Of a stretch of DNA of 64,000 nucleotides, positions 1 through 12,109 are shown piece after piece. Position 1 is the first letter of the stretch, and the number at the start of each line of letters is the position of its first letter. The notes under the pieces were generated by a model that saw only the letters and a list, made by a program, of their open reading frames with translations, did no database searches and had not been told where the DNA came from. The position numbers were made by a program, and so were the translations under genes. This DNA is from Fennellomyces sp. T-0311 (Eukaryota; Mucoromycota; Mucoromycetes; Mucorales; Lichtheimiaceae): the NCBI GenBank assembly GCA_025266875.1, contig JALLLT010000003.1:248001-312000 (forward strand), in the 5' to 3' direction.

Positions 1-3000
1 TTCCACGAAAAGGTGTCTCCCACAAAGGACGCCCATTTTAGCAGCGATTGACCGGCCCTTGGTAACTCGCGTAATCTACCAACCATAAACGACACATCCA
101 GTTCCGATTCATTGTCGCTACCATAGATCGTTGCTTCTTCAATTTCTCGTATGTCGTAATCCCATCGATTTTTTTCCCAGTCAAAGTATATCAGTTTCTT
201 TCGCTCAAGCGTCAGTAATAATTGGGTTGTGTAGAAAGCATTTCCTTGTGTTTTGCGGAAAACAATGCTTGCAAATGGAGTGAGCTCTTTGCGATAATCG
301 ACGTCGTGAGAGCGATGCAATGTGTCAGCAATAAATTCAATCAATGATTCCATTGTAAGCGACTCGGTTTTGATAAAGTGCACATTGGCAATCTTGTTCT
401 CGAGAAGCTCGGAGAGTCGTGTGGTCACCTCTTGGTCTCGATACGAGATAAATATTAACATTTTGACTCTGCCCATAATCAATGCTTCGATAAGTTCCAA
501 TGAAGGTTCATCTATACCAATATGAGTTCACAATTCACATTCACTCTTGCTACAAATCACTTTTTTTACCGACCAGCTTGATGTAAGTCATCTAGAAACT
601 AATATCTTAAAATTAGATTACGTTATGGACAATTTGTGATAAAAGCTTACCAAAGTTGTCATACGGCAGAGGGAAACAGCCCGAAAAACTTCAACAAATA
701 CTTTTTGAAATCGAGTTTTGTTGGCTTCGAAACTATCCATTTTTACACTCTCATTGACATTGCTCGGGACAAGATAAGCAGAGTTTGACAACGGTTTAAG
801 TTCTGGAACAAAATCCGTAAGGAGGGTAAGATTATTGAACTGCCCACCAAGGCATAATTTCAGGTGTTCGTAAAATTGATTGATTTCGTCTTCGGATTCG
901 GATAAAATTTGCTGAAGGGCGTGCGATAGTGATCTTAATACTGTTGCATAAGGAACCTTGTTGCGCGAATCAAATTTTGCTATGGCAACGTAGCTAATTT
1001 AACGTTTAAAGTTAATCAATGCTAAATTTAGGCCATATTGATGTTTACCCGTGTTTTCGCGCAAGTGGTTGAACAGCAGAATAAAGTGTCGATTTACCTG
1101 CGAATTTTTGGTTAGTCCTTGAATTTTGACATAATAAAATTGATCAATGTACCAGTGCCTGCGGGACCGTATAGACCCACGATTGTTGCCCCAATTTTAC
1201 TGTTGCCGCCAAGCATCCTGCTACTGATACTTGAAGTATCACTCCCGTCAAAATGATTACTGGAATTGGAGGATACTTTATAGTGGGATGTATTATTCGC
1301 AGAACTGCTGTTGGTTTCGGAGATATCGCTCAGGGTGTCTGTTGGATCGCTGCTTCTGCTGTGCCGCTTATGCATCGGCACTTCAATGGTGCTTAGAATC
1401 CGCGAATGTCTGTGCTCATTGGCGGAACGCTCAATGATCACCCTCATTTCGGCCAACACTTCTTGACGTCCATAAATTGCTTTTGGTATCGTAAACACAG
1501 ATGCAATATCGTGCTGCGCTAGCGGAAATGGTGGTATAACCTGCGGTATATACCACAAAAAGTATCAGCAATGGTGTGTATATTATCGCGCTAAGCAATT
1601 TTAGTATAGTACCTCGTCAGCCGAAGACTCCTTTGCCATATTGAGACGATCCAAACATTCAACCAAATCTGCGCGTATACCGCGAGCACTAGTATACCGA
1701 TCGTCGGGTGACTAAACTCAAATAAGCGATAAAGGGGCTGATTGCAAATCTATAATAATAGTACGATGAACACTAACCTTATGTAGCATCTTCTCAATTA
1801 TTCTAGATAGAATCTCAGGTACATCAAGTTGTAACTCGTGAATGAGCGGGACCCGTCGACTGAGGATTCCGTTCAAGATATCCAACGGCCCACCGTCAAA
1901 TGGCATTCGCCCGGTGAGTAACACAAAGTATATGATACCTAATGAATAGATATCGGTGCGATGATCCGGAGTATATGTTGTGCGCCCTGTTTGTTCTGCA
2001 TATTCATGGATTAATATAAGACAGCGCATTAAGTTTTCTTTTTTAATACCCGGGCTCATGTAAACTAACAAATTCTGCAGCATGCCGGTATACTCCTTAT
2101 TACGGGCTGTTTTTCGCCACCCCTTGCTTGTCAGATAGGTCTCGAGTGACTTTGCGCCAGATCCAAAGTTCCACATTTTGACAGGACTATCATCGCTACC
2201 ATTCCACTGGAATGCCGATAATTTTAGTTCACCATGAACAACCCCATGCCGATGGATGAATTCCAGACAATCTGTGCACTTTATCGCAAATCGAAGGAAC
2301 GTGCAAAGATCATAAGTGGGCGCACTGCTATGCCCGTTGTCATCAAATGCATCGTATGGTCTGTCGCGACGACTTCGAACCCACGATCGAAAGGTGTTCA
2401 CACTGCTGTTATCGCTGCCGGTCGTAGATGCCTCATCGCTACCACCACCAACGGACGACTTTGGAGTGGAATCGTATGCATCTTGTTTGAGGTAACTCTG
2501 TCCTTCGTCAGCATAGATAGCAACGGTCAATCCACTCGGCATATTGATATATTCCAATGGTCGCACTATACAAGAGTCAGCAAGAAATCATGCTACGTAT
2601 GCTTAGAAATGGATCCAACTTGCCAATATATGATGATCCATCTTTGTATTGATACAGTTTTCTCATAATGTAGAATTCACGTTCAAAGCGGAGGGAATCG
2701 GTAGAGACTGATTCCGAGGATTCTTGGGTAAATAAAGTTCTTTGGTGAAAGTAATAAAAGTGAAGCTGGTTACCTTTCGCGACAATAGGACTCCTCGTCG
2801 TGATCCTAGTGGAATGTCAGTCTGGAAAAGAGATTGCGTTTATAAATTGCGAATGACCTGAAACCATAGACAATGTCGACATTTTCGCCATGAGCCAAAC
2901 TTGGTGTCGTTTCCGATTTGAAATGGTAGCCGGGTATATGGAGTGGACCAGTCAAGACGGTGGTGGCGTTGACTGAGCCGCTCGAATGGGAGTCTGGCAT
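1..3000 (-). CDS. Group X hybrid histidine kinase (pseudokinase + AAA-type ATPase), 5' part; 3' end outside window
   Basis: Sensor kinase of the Mak2/Mak3 type. Exons (minus): 3000-2858, 2805-2774, 2722-2624, 2565-1778, 1711-1613, 1540-1153, 1097-1049, 993-651, 598-574, 511-<1; about 825 residues are visible. An N-terminal Ser/Thr-kinase-like domain (about 20-380) has HGELK where HRD is expected and NFG for DFG, so it looks catalytically dead. A signalling ATPase domain follows: Walker A GPAGTGKST (about 515, split by an intron) and Walker B FLDDLH (about 648). The GAF, histidine kinase and receiver domains expected of the family would lie beyond the left edge; I infer these from the family and do not see them. 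The start is set at the ATG at 3000; an in-frame ATG at 3081 is possible. The intron at 2623-2566 begins GCAAGT, a GC-AG donor. It is divergent from SWR1. Confidence 0.85.
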
Positions 3001-4110
3001 GGAAAGCAAAGGCACGAACACTCTAGCAATGAAAAAGAAGAGACGGCTCGATATATAGCTTCGCCTATTGTGTGATGGCACAGTACGTTTAGGGAGTTTC
3101 AGGGTTTCTCTGCCATTTTTGCATCGTCTGGATTCTCCCTCTCTATATCTTTTGTATTATACACCCCTTGAATCATATTCATACGGGTCGTGAAGGAGAA
3201 GGTCACAGACAATTTCCCATCGATCACGATTTCAATCATGGCTACACCCAAGACGTACGGAGCAACCGTTACTGGAAGAAAGCTTTTTAACTACTGGTAA
3301 AGGTGAGTTTCATCCGTGGTGGAGATAAGATGGCTGGTGGTACAGTAATAAAGATCATCTTCTACGTACATCGGTATTTGATGTGGCAAGTAAGTCAAAA
3401 ACCCATCCAAAATGTGCATGTTCGGCCCATATTCGAATGGCAATTTCCATATTTAGCACTAACCACATATCATCGGCCGAAAGCACCCTAATACTTTGTA
3501 CATGATAGGATCCATAATGATCTGGAAAAGAACAAATGCATATACCTGTGTTGCCCACGTTTTCCTATCATTCAACCGCAATCTCATCTACCTAGTAGAT
3601 ATTATTAAAAGGGTCAATACGTATGATAACCTCCCCACTGTTGAAGTGTATTGCAAGAGTGTACTAAGAGGGAGGATGTGTATACTTTCCTGTTACTTTT
3701 ACGTGCATCGGTGAGCGCGTGCTATTGCTCATGGTACATAATTTCAGCACTAGACATAGAGTTACGATAGGGGAAGTGAGCGAGAAAGACTAAACTATCC
3801 ATGTGTAAAGTAACCTTACGGCCGCTGGAAGCCTTTTTACGGAACTGTCTGTGGTGCTTCAGAGTTCGGATCTCGCCATAGTGATATCTGACAACAGACA
3901 CTCAAAGAAGCCTACAGCTAGATAGTCTGATCGGGCCAACTGAATCACTTCAAGGTTTACATACATCGCAGGTTCCTTAGTGCCCGAGCCGGCTCTGACT
4001 CCATGAGGAATCGAAATTATCTGGCTGGTCAAACCGCGCTTCCCCAAACTGCGCGGCTGCGGGTATTGGCTGGTCCTGCACGTCTCTTTTTCTACCACTT
4101 TGCTCAAACC
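3001..4110. other. Divergent intergenic region between histidine kinase and SWR1
   Basis: About 1.1 kb upstream of both neighbouring genes, so presumably it holds both promoters. Only short frames lie here. The longest (antisense, 3859-4257) overlaps SWR1 exons 1-2 and shows no family resemblance. No repeat or RNA gene seen. Confidence 0.5.
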
Positions 4111-7100
4111 ATGGTTGATCAGGACCCGCCCGCCATGGAAACTGGTCAGGATACGAAACACAATGCCGTGGTAATTTCTGATTAGGTCAACGTTTGCAAA
4201 CGTGCGCATCTCACTGTCAACTTTATATAAAGAAGAAACGTCCTGGAAGACGGTCACTCAAGAAAGCAGACAAGATCTTGAATCGACCCAGGACGTTGTT
4301 TGATACAGACGGGAATCTTTCCGCACACAACATTCTGGATCCTGAAAGCAGCCCTGCACGATCGACGCGCAACGCCCGTAAGCAGCTCGACGGAGCGGAT
4401 GAATCGTTACCACCGGTGAAGCGACAAAAGCTATATGATCATCGGTCTATGCGCGGCCGTGGCAGAGGTCGACCGCCAAAACGAACCAAGGAAAAGCTGC
4501 TGATGCAGAATCCGCAAACGCCGTTGGACAGTGTGCGTAATGGTGTGTTAACTGACAAGGCAAAAGAGCTACAGACTATTTACGAACACCATGCCAATAC
4601 TGTCAGGGAGCTATATCACCTCGAGATGAATCAAAATATGCTAGACTATGATCCTACGACCGTGGCCACGGGGTCTTATCACGACGAGCGCTTCAACAAG
4701 GTAATTTTGCGCGGCAAGCCTGTTTGATTTTCTGTACTCAAACAACAAAGTTTGCGCAACCGTATGACCTGTGGGACAGGGCAGCAGCGTATTTAGGAGG
4801 AAGTGAGCTGGTTCATATGCTGCAGGACGTCTTTGAGAAGAGCGCAGCAGCACCCGCCGCATCAAAGAAAACTGTTCAGATCTACACCGGCAGCGAAGTC
4901 CGCCGTTTCACTCGACAATACCCAACACTCAAGGACTATCTCTCGTCCTTCGTGTCCATCGACGACAACGAAGACATCACTACCGAAGAAGCCGATGCGC
5001 TGGTCGAGAAAGAAGCGGCCATACGCCAGCGCATCAACGAATTAAACGCGCGCGGCGGCTTCTCCACACGTTTGCAGTCCATCGCCAACCGACGGCCGCA
5101 GCTGGAAAGAGGCAGAAGCGACTGTTTACACGATGCGATTGTGTCAGGAGCCATATCCACGTCCAAACTATTTGCAAACAACTCAAAACACCGACGAAAC
5201 GCAGCCCGCAAGTGCGCTAAAGCAATAGAGCGACACTGGGAGCTGATTCGCACCCACGACGAACGCGTGCAGAAGAACGAAGAGCGAAGGATGATGCGGT
5301 TGGCCAAACGCACGGCTCAGCACGTCATGAAGAAGTGGAAGGTGGTTGAGCGCGTGTGCGAGGCCCGCTACAAGGAAATCTTGAAGGAGGAGCAAGCACA
5401 GGAAGGTCGTCGTCATTTGGAAATGATTCTAGAGCACTCGGAACAAATGCTGGGTGTGCGGATGGAAGAACTGACGTCACGCAAGGCAGTAGTTGAATCG
5501 CCTACTCCATCAGCACCATCACCCGATACCCAGAACCCAGAGCCATCGCCCAAGCCGCCGCCGACGCCGGTCAGTGATGAGGAATATTCGGCGGACGAAG
5601 GCGACGATGATGATCATATCATCTTTGACGACGAAGGGGAGAGCGAGGACGACGACGACGAATTGCGGGAACTTGCGGCTGACCAGGATCTGGACGTGGA
5701 GGCTTTGATCAAAAAGTACAACTATCGACTGGAAAGCGAGGAGGAGGAGGGAGAAGAAGAGGAAGAAGAGAAGGAAGAGTCAGACGGAGATGAGATGGAA
5801 GCAAATAAACCTGCAGCAGGACCTGCACAAGAAAAAGCGAAGGAGGAAATCGACGTTGTTGGAGTTGAAGGGCAGGAGAGCGAAGACGACGACGATCAGA
5901 CAGTCACAGTCTACGGCTCAGACATGACTGACATCGAAGAAGAGGGCGAGCAGCAGAAAGATGCAAGCGAGGCACCCAAAGCATCAGTTGCCGAAGCAGC
6001 CAATGCAGCAACCCAGCAACCGGCGACGCAGCCAACGGGAACTACGCTGTCCACCACCAAGGTCGATACGCAGATACCGTTCCTCCTCCGGGGTACACTG
6101 CGCGAATACCAGCATGTCGGTCTGGACTGGTTAGCAAGCCTGTACAGCAACGGGCTAAACGGTATTCTGGCGGACGAGATGGGTCTTGGTAAGACCATCC
6201 AGACGATATCACTGCTTGCATACCTAGCGTGTGAGATGGGCATCTGGGGACCGCACCTTATCGTTGTCCCGACCAGCGTGATCCTCAACTGGGAGATGGA
6301 GTTCAAGCGCTGGCTGCCAGGATTCAAAATTCTGACATACTATGGCACGCCCAAAGAGCGCAAGGAGAAGCGATCTGGATGGTCCAAGGAGAATGCGTTC
6401 CACGTCTGTATCACGTCATACCAGCTGGTGATTCAGGACCAAAATGTGTTTCGGCGCAAAGCGTGGCAGTATTTGGTACTGGACGAGGCGCACCACATCA
6501 AGAACTTTCGGTCGCAACGGTGGCAAGTGCTGTTGAATTTCAACTCGGCACGCCGACTGCTATTGACAGGCACGCCGCTGCAGAACAATCTCATGGAACT
6601 TTGGTCGCTGCTTTACTTCTTGATGCCTAACGGCGTGTCGCAGACGATGCCCATTGGGTTCGCCAGCCAAAAGGAGTTCCAAGAGTGGTTCTCGCACCCC
6701 GTCGACCGCATGATAGAAGGGCAGCAAGGGATGGACGCGGATTCGCGTGCAGCGATTCAAAAGCTGCATACAGTGTTGCGACCGTACCTGCTGCGTCGTC
6801 TGAAAGCCGACGTCGAGAAGCAGCTACCGGAAAAGCATGAACACGTGGTCTATTGTCGACTATCCAAAAGACAACGCTATCTGTACGATGACTTTATGAG
6901 TCGCGCTAAAACCAAGGAGACATTGGCAAGCGGCAATTTCTTGAGCATCATCAACTGCCTTATGCAGCTCCGTAAAGTGTGTAATCACCCCGATCTGTTC
7001 GAGGAGCGTCCGATCACGACAAGCTTCGCTATGGGAGATGAAGTGCAGTGGTCTGGGCGGCTTATTGAGACGCATGTGCGGAAGCGCCTCAGCATCGAGC

Positions 7101-8811
7101 TGCCGGATCTGAACTCAGTCAATTTAGTGATTGTTCGCGACGAAGAACAGATGTCGTCAGCCGTTTCAGAAGCATACGATCGACTTGATGCAGCCAAACT
7201 GTTTGTCAAGGCCATCGCCAAACACCAGTCGTACATTGATGTTGCCGAGGCTCGTGGCATCACGTCCGGCCGATACCTTGATTTGCGCCACTACGGAGGC
7301 CGCTACGGCTACCACGACCTGAGGAAGTACCAAAAGTACCGCCAGCTGGAGCAGCACTGGGATGCACTCGATCGATGGAAATCGATGATGTATATCAACA
7401 CGTTCCGGTGCGCGCGAAAGCCTATTTTGGGGGCTAGTCTGATTGCTATGTGCCAGAGCGCAACGCAATATTACACCGACGTGTTTTTCCCGGCCAAGGA
7501 CGACGATCGACGCTACCTCGACCGCAGTGACATCACTCGCAGCTGTGTCCTGGGATACCGGGAGCGCATAGAGCAGAATGTGGACATTATCGAGCGGTAC
7601 GGCTTCGTGACTCCTGGTGCAGTGATACGACACTCGCCGTCGGCTGTACCTGAACTTGTTCCTTCAGACGCGCCGATGGAAGTGCAGATGCGACTGCGGA
7701 GGGCACTGGACAACGACATCTTCCACCGGATCCAATCCCGACTGTCAATCGCGTTTCCTGATAAACGGCTTCTCCAGTACGACTGTGGAAAACTGCAGAA
7801 GCTGGACGCATTGCTAAGGCAGCTTGCGGCTGGTGGGCATCGTGCATTGATATTTACTCAGATGACGCGCGTGCTGGATGTTCTCGAGGTTTTTCTTAAC
7901 ATGCACGGGCATCGATATCTGCGACTCGACGGAGCAACAAAGATCGAACAGCGCCAAGTGCTGACGGAGCAATTCAACAGTGATAAGCGGATATTGGCGT
8001 TTATTCTATCTACGCGCAGTGGCGGTCTCGGGATCAATCTCACAGGTGCAGATACCGTCATTTTCTACGACTCGGATTGGAATCCATCCATGGTAATTCG
8101 TATTCCCTCGCCCCTCCCCCCACCTTCCTCTGGCTGCTACCGTCATTCTAACTTGCCCATAGGACAAACAATGCCAAGATCGCACGCATCGAATCGGCCA
8201 AACACGCGATGTCCATATATACCGTTTCGTCACTGAATATACCATTGAGGAGAACATCTTCAAGAAGGCCAACCAAAAAAGGTAATTCCTGATCTTTGCA
8301 ACGATGATCCTAGACTGAGCATCTTCGCAGATTGCTGGACAATGTCGTCATTCAGGAAGGAGGCTTCACAAACGACTACTTCCAAAAGATGGACTGGTGG
8401 CGCGACCTTCCCGAGGTGACGGGCAACAATACGCACGCAGCAACACCCACCATGGACATTGAGCAAGCGCTGCTGCAGGCCGAGGAGGATGAGAACGACG
8501 CACGGGCGGCGATCACGGCGCGTAACGAGATGGACATGGACGAGCGCGAATTTAACGAAGCCCGTCAATCACGCAGTCCGTCGGACTCCCCTGGGCCGTC
8601 GACGGCGACTGTTGTCACACCTGCAGCTGTCACAGGAGCAGATGACGAAGAAGAGCTGGAGGAGCAGATGGCTGTAGAGGACGAGGAGATGCAGCTGACT
8701 GTTGGACACGTCGACCAGTATATGCTGCGGTTCTGGGAGCGAGAGATGTTTGGACACTATCTTGGGTTCGGTGGGCTGGCTGAAGATCACGAACAAATGG
8801 AACATAGCTAA
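4111..8811 (+). CDS. SWR1: SWR1 chromatin-remodelling ATPase
   Basis: Catalytic subunit of the SWR1 complex, which exchanges H2A for H2A.Z in promoter nucleosomes. Exons: 4111-4170, 4233-4700, 4751-8092, 8163-8281, 8331-8811, giving 1489 aa. An HSA domain (about 335-400, for actin/Arp binding) is followed by a Pro-rich and strongly acidic tract (about 430-600, typical for H2A.Z-H2B contact). Snf2 lobe 1 has DEMGLGKT (about 651) and DEAHH (about 753), lobe 2 begins near 1200, and RTHRIGQTRDVHIYRF lies at about 1297. The long insertion between the lobes (about 800-1190) is diagnostic of the INO80/SWR1 branch; HSA and the sequence favour SWR1 over INO80. The ATG at 4111 is the first that joins in frame through the 62-nt intron; the downstream frame lacks an early ATG. 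Stop TAA at 8811. Confidence 0.95.
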
Positions 8812-10109
8812 TATTTCATTATATAACACATCATATGCTGCATCTCCACTTACCTGTACACTCTCACACACTTTGCCTCTCGCTCTTACACATATACGCA
8901 TCGCAACTCACTTTTTACACACAACACTCACGCACATTTATGCATACAACAACAAATTTGTAAATATATTTTGTAAAGAAGGAAAAGGCTTCGGGGGAGC
9001 GTTGGGGGGCCACGCTATCGGCACTGCGACGATGGGCACGTCATGCACTCGAATGGTCTGTGTGCACCAACCTTTTACCTATTCTGGATGCGAACCGTTC
9101 GTGCAGAAAAGCGAATAGGTTTCGCGCGATAAAGTCATAGGACCATCCGCTCCTTAATACTTTCCCAGCGGCGCACGGTGTATGGCTGTCAGGAAACGTA
9201 CGATAGTGAGAGGGTTACATCGATCGACATACTGGCCGCGACAAAAAGTGGTGGAACAGCGTGGCAGTCAACCAAAAGAATGTCCGATCGTCACGAAACA
9301 GCCAAAGCCAGGTGGACAAAGAATATATGATCTGACCCAATGACCCGCTATTTCCTTATCCTCGCAAGGCTGTACCGTTCTCGTTTAAGCTTGAAGCGTA
9401 GAAGCGTGCATAAAGTTTTGACCGTCCGCATTCTTGTATGGGGGAAGGGGGGGAGCTTGAGGTCACATGAGCTTATTGGGTCGAGAAGGCCGGTTTTTCA
9501 TAAGCCATCCAAAAGTGCCAATCTCCGTGATGGGTTATCACATTTGCATGCAGCGTTGTGTCAAAAAGGGGGGGATGAGAAAGAGTGTGGGGGGCCTCTG
9601 GATGTAAAAAAAGGGAAGTGAGTGGAAGGGGTTGATCGGAGAACTGTGAACAAAAGGAGATATACAATAATTAAACTACACAACATATTATCAACACATT
9701 TCTATCGAGATCAGAGATCCCGCTGCAATTCTTCGATCGCGAGTTTTTGCTCGTGCCAACTTTTTTCTACATGTGGGAAAGCACGCACGGCCCAGTGAGC
9801 TGGTTGCGGGCTGGCTTTACTGCAAACAAAGTAGGTCAGCTGCACAGACTTCTATCGGCCATCCAATTCAGATTTGTATCACTCGGGGGCACTACACAAC
9901 GATTGACATGTTTTTTTGTATTACATTATGTATTGTTTGTAAAGGGCAAGTTCGCTTGACGATCTTCAACAGTATATAAAGAGGGGCTTCGTCCACCTGT
10001 CTTTGTTTTTCCCCACTGCTTTTTTTTCACTTGCAAACTGCTCCCCACCCCTTTACCACTCTACACACCTGTGCTGCAACGCTACAACACTTTTGTTTAC
10101 TGATTCGCC
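8812..10109. other. Intergenic: SWR1 3' region and bHLH promoter
   Basis: The left part is the AT-rich SWR1 3' flank (TTGTAAATATATTTTGTAAAG near 8957). The middle has short G runs and only shadow frames. The right end carries a TATA box and a pyrimidine-rich leader ahead of the bHLH gene. No gene seen. Confidence 0.5.
9973..9980 (+). promoter_or_regulatory. TATA box of bHLH gene
   Basis: TATATAAA lies 130 bp upstream of the ATG at 10110 and is followed by a C/T-rich leader, the usual arrangement for a TATA-driven fungal promoter. Confidence 0.55.
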
Positions 10110-11198
10110 ATGCCTTCGGAAAAGTACAAGCGCTCGTCCTTCCGTCACGCCGCGAAATCCTTCTTTGGCAACTTTAGCAGCGTATCCCCGTATTCATTTG
10201 GTAAAATAACCGCAGCGCACAGACTTGGCGGCTGAAATCGCTAATCCATTTATTACCTTCCAGGCCTCTCGTTGTCCCCCAGCACATTCACCTTGTTGGA
10301 AGACAGGTAGAGTGCAATCTTTACGAATTCATATCGCTTCGACTCTTACTGACTCTTTTTTTCATATAATTTTTAGTGATGCTGCCTCCCAAGCTGACCG
10401 ACGCTCGGCCCATAATGCCTTGGAACGTCAACGACGTGAAAACTTGAACATCAAATTCCAAGAACTTGCCCATGCGTTGCCCTCGTTGCAAACTATTCGA
10501 CGCCCAAGCAAGACCATGATTGTCGCAAAGTCACTTGAGTTCGGTAGGGTTCTAGACACTAAAAAGATTCTCCCCCCAACACTTAACTAACATGAGGTGT
10601 AAAAATAGTGACCAGCAGCCTTAATCGCGAATCAAGCTACAAGAATGAAATCAGCGACTTGCGCAAGCAGAACGAGCAGCTTCGAAAGCAAGCGTCGACG
10701 ATTTCTTCTGCAAAGCTTAACCGACGTACCTCACCGCCTTCACCCCCAGATTCAAAGGCAATCGGGCTTCCATCGCCACCTCAACAACCCATGAGTTGCG
10801 CTAAGCAACAACAACAAAAACAACAAAAACAAAAACAAAAACCTCAACAACAGCAACAGCAACAAGCACGTCAACGAAAGAATGATCAGCAGCGCCAACA
10901 GGGAATGGAAGATGCTTATATCGCAGCCGCTGCCAATTATCATAGCTGGATGGCAGCCACAACCATGCCCAACCGAGATTACTGTCTCTTCGATAACGAG
11001 CCTGCGTGGATGACACAATCGACAATGTATCAGCGCGACCCGCTGCTGACGACGGTCCCGCCACCCTACTACTACCAGCAACCTATGACCATGAACCCAT
11101 CCATGATGCTCGCCACGGCACCACCACCACCATCAGCAGCTGACGGCTCATACCATTCCATTGTCAGCGGCAGTGGCACGAGCAATACGCTCGCCTAA
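10110..11198 (+). CDS. bHLH transcription factor
   Basis: Exons: 10110-10200, 10264-10306, 10377-10543, 10609-11198 (296 aa). Residues about 48-110 form a helix-loop-helix DNA-binding domain: the basic region RRSAHNALERQRREN (H-E-R pattern expected for E-box contact) is followed by helix 1 (LNIKFQELAHALP) and helix 2 (PSKTMIVAKSLEFVTSL-like, crossing an intron). A basic, Gln/Lys-rich coil with repeated CAA codons follows (about 165-190), then a Pro/Met/Tyr-rich tail. The short N-terminal exon MPSEKYKRSSFRHAAKSFFG is basic. It is presumably a nuclear, sequence-specific regulator; targets cannot be deduced. I do not recognise a precise orthologue. The next gene, RPP2, is convergent. Confidence 0.88.
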
Positions 11199-11662
11199 AA
11201 GAATTGCTTTTGATTTCCTTGATTATACTATAGTTGTTGTAAATAATTTCACCGTTTTTATTCGTCACTTCGTTTGTCAACAGTATTGTCTGTGTACTTA
11301 GCATCGTTTAATTAACCTATGCCGCTTCTTTTTTCTCTTTTATAATAATAACATATACGTGCAACGCACGCTTATGATCACGTTCCATCTATTTCTGCCG
11401 ATCATTGACTTATTTGAACTGTCGATCGTTCCCAATAATTATTCATATTCTTTGTCTGTCTTCGCTTCCCCCGATTGGTTTCAAAAGCAGGCTCAGGGAC
11501 CGGGACACAAACCGCCCGCGTGGGGGAACAAAAGAAATAATAACGCTTCTTTAAAAAAAAACGAACCCATGACTTCTCAATGTTGATCGTTGCCTAGTCG
11601 GGCGTGGTGTTGTGTCGCGAAAGAAAAGTGACTTTTTATTTTTACAGAGTAGTGTAAAGTAC
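11199..11662. other. Convergent intergenic region
   Basis: It contains the 3' ends of the bHLH and RPP2 transcripts. It is AT-rich with TTGTAAATAATTT at about 11237 and contains no credible ORF. Confidence 0.5.
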
Positions 11663-12109
11663 TTAGTCGAACAAGCCGAAGCCCATGTCTTCGTCACTAA
11701 TTTGGTTAATTGTTAGCTATCAGTTGCCCACAAAATAACTCAATTGCCAGACACTTACGATTCTTCCTTTTCTTCCTCCTTGGCAGCTTCGGGCTCGGCC
11801 TCAGCGGCACCACCAGCGGCAGCACCAGCACCACCAGCGGCAGCAGCACCACCAGTAGGGACGGAAGCAAGCTTCTCCTTGCCTTCAGCAATGACCTGCC
11901 CAGGTGTTAATCGATTACAAGCTTTAAAAAACGCGATCGCCCTTTCTTACCTCATCAATGGTCTTGCCTTCAAGGGCCTTGATCAACGAAGTCAAACGTT
12001 CCTCTTCGGCCTCAACACCGACGGAACCAAGGACGGCCTTGATATCAGCAGCAGTGGGGGCGGCCTTGCCACCGGCGACGAGAAGAAGGTAAGCAGCGAG
12101 GTACTTCAT
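11663..12109 (-). CDS. RPP2: 60S acidic ribosomal protein P2
   Basis: Ribosomal stalk protein that pairs with P1 on P0 and recruits elongation factors. Exons (minus): 12109-11951, 11895-11759, 11696-11663 (109 aa). The N-terminal dimerisation domain [18 protein letters not shown] is typical of P2. An Ala/Gly hinge (about 68-90) and the acidic tail [13 protein letters not shown] follow, the latter being the conserved P-protein C-terminus that binds elongation factors. The second intron splits the tail within EES|DED. Length matches the family (about 105-115 aa). A tract of about 10 A residues lies just upstream (about 12134-12143 on the plus strand). Confidence 0.96.

Noticed and set aside
1112..1558. 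Apparent loss of the Walker A lysine in the ATPase domain (GPAGTG followed by TLI)
   Set aside because: An intron at 1152-1098 (GT...CTAAC...CAG) restores GPAGTGKST; the unspliced frame was misleading.
4001..4185. ATG at 4003 as SWR1 start
   Set aside because: Its frame ends at 4185 before joining any SWR1 exon; the ATG at 4111 splices in frame to the conserved N-terminus.
3859..4257. 132-codon minus-strand frame upstream of SWR1
   Set aside because: Antisense to SWR1 exons 1 and 2, no family resemblance, no supporting signals.
5183..7847. Several antisense frames of 60-155 codons within SWR1
   Set aside because: Shadows of a GC-richer coding exon; no independent evidence.
9340..9621. 93-codon ORF between SWR1 and the bHLH gene
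   Set aside because: Arg/Lys-rich translation of G-rich intergenic sequence, no introns or family similarity.
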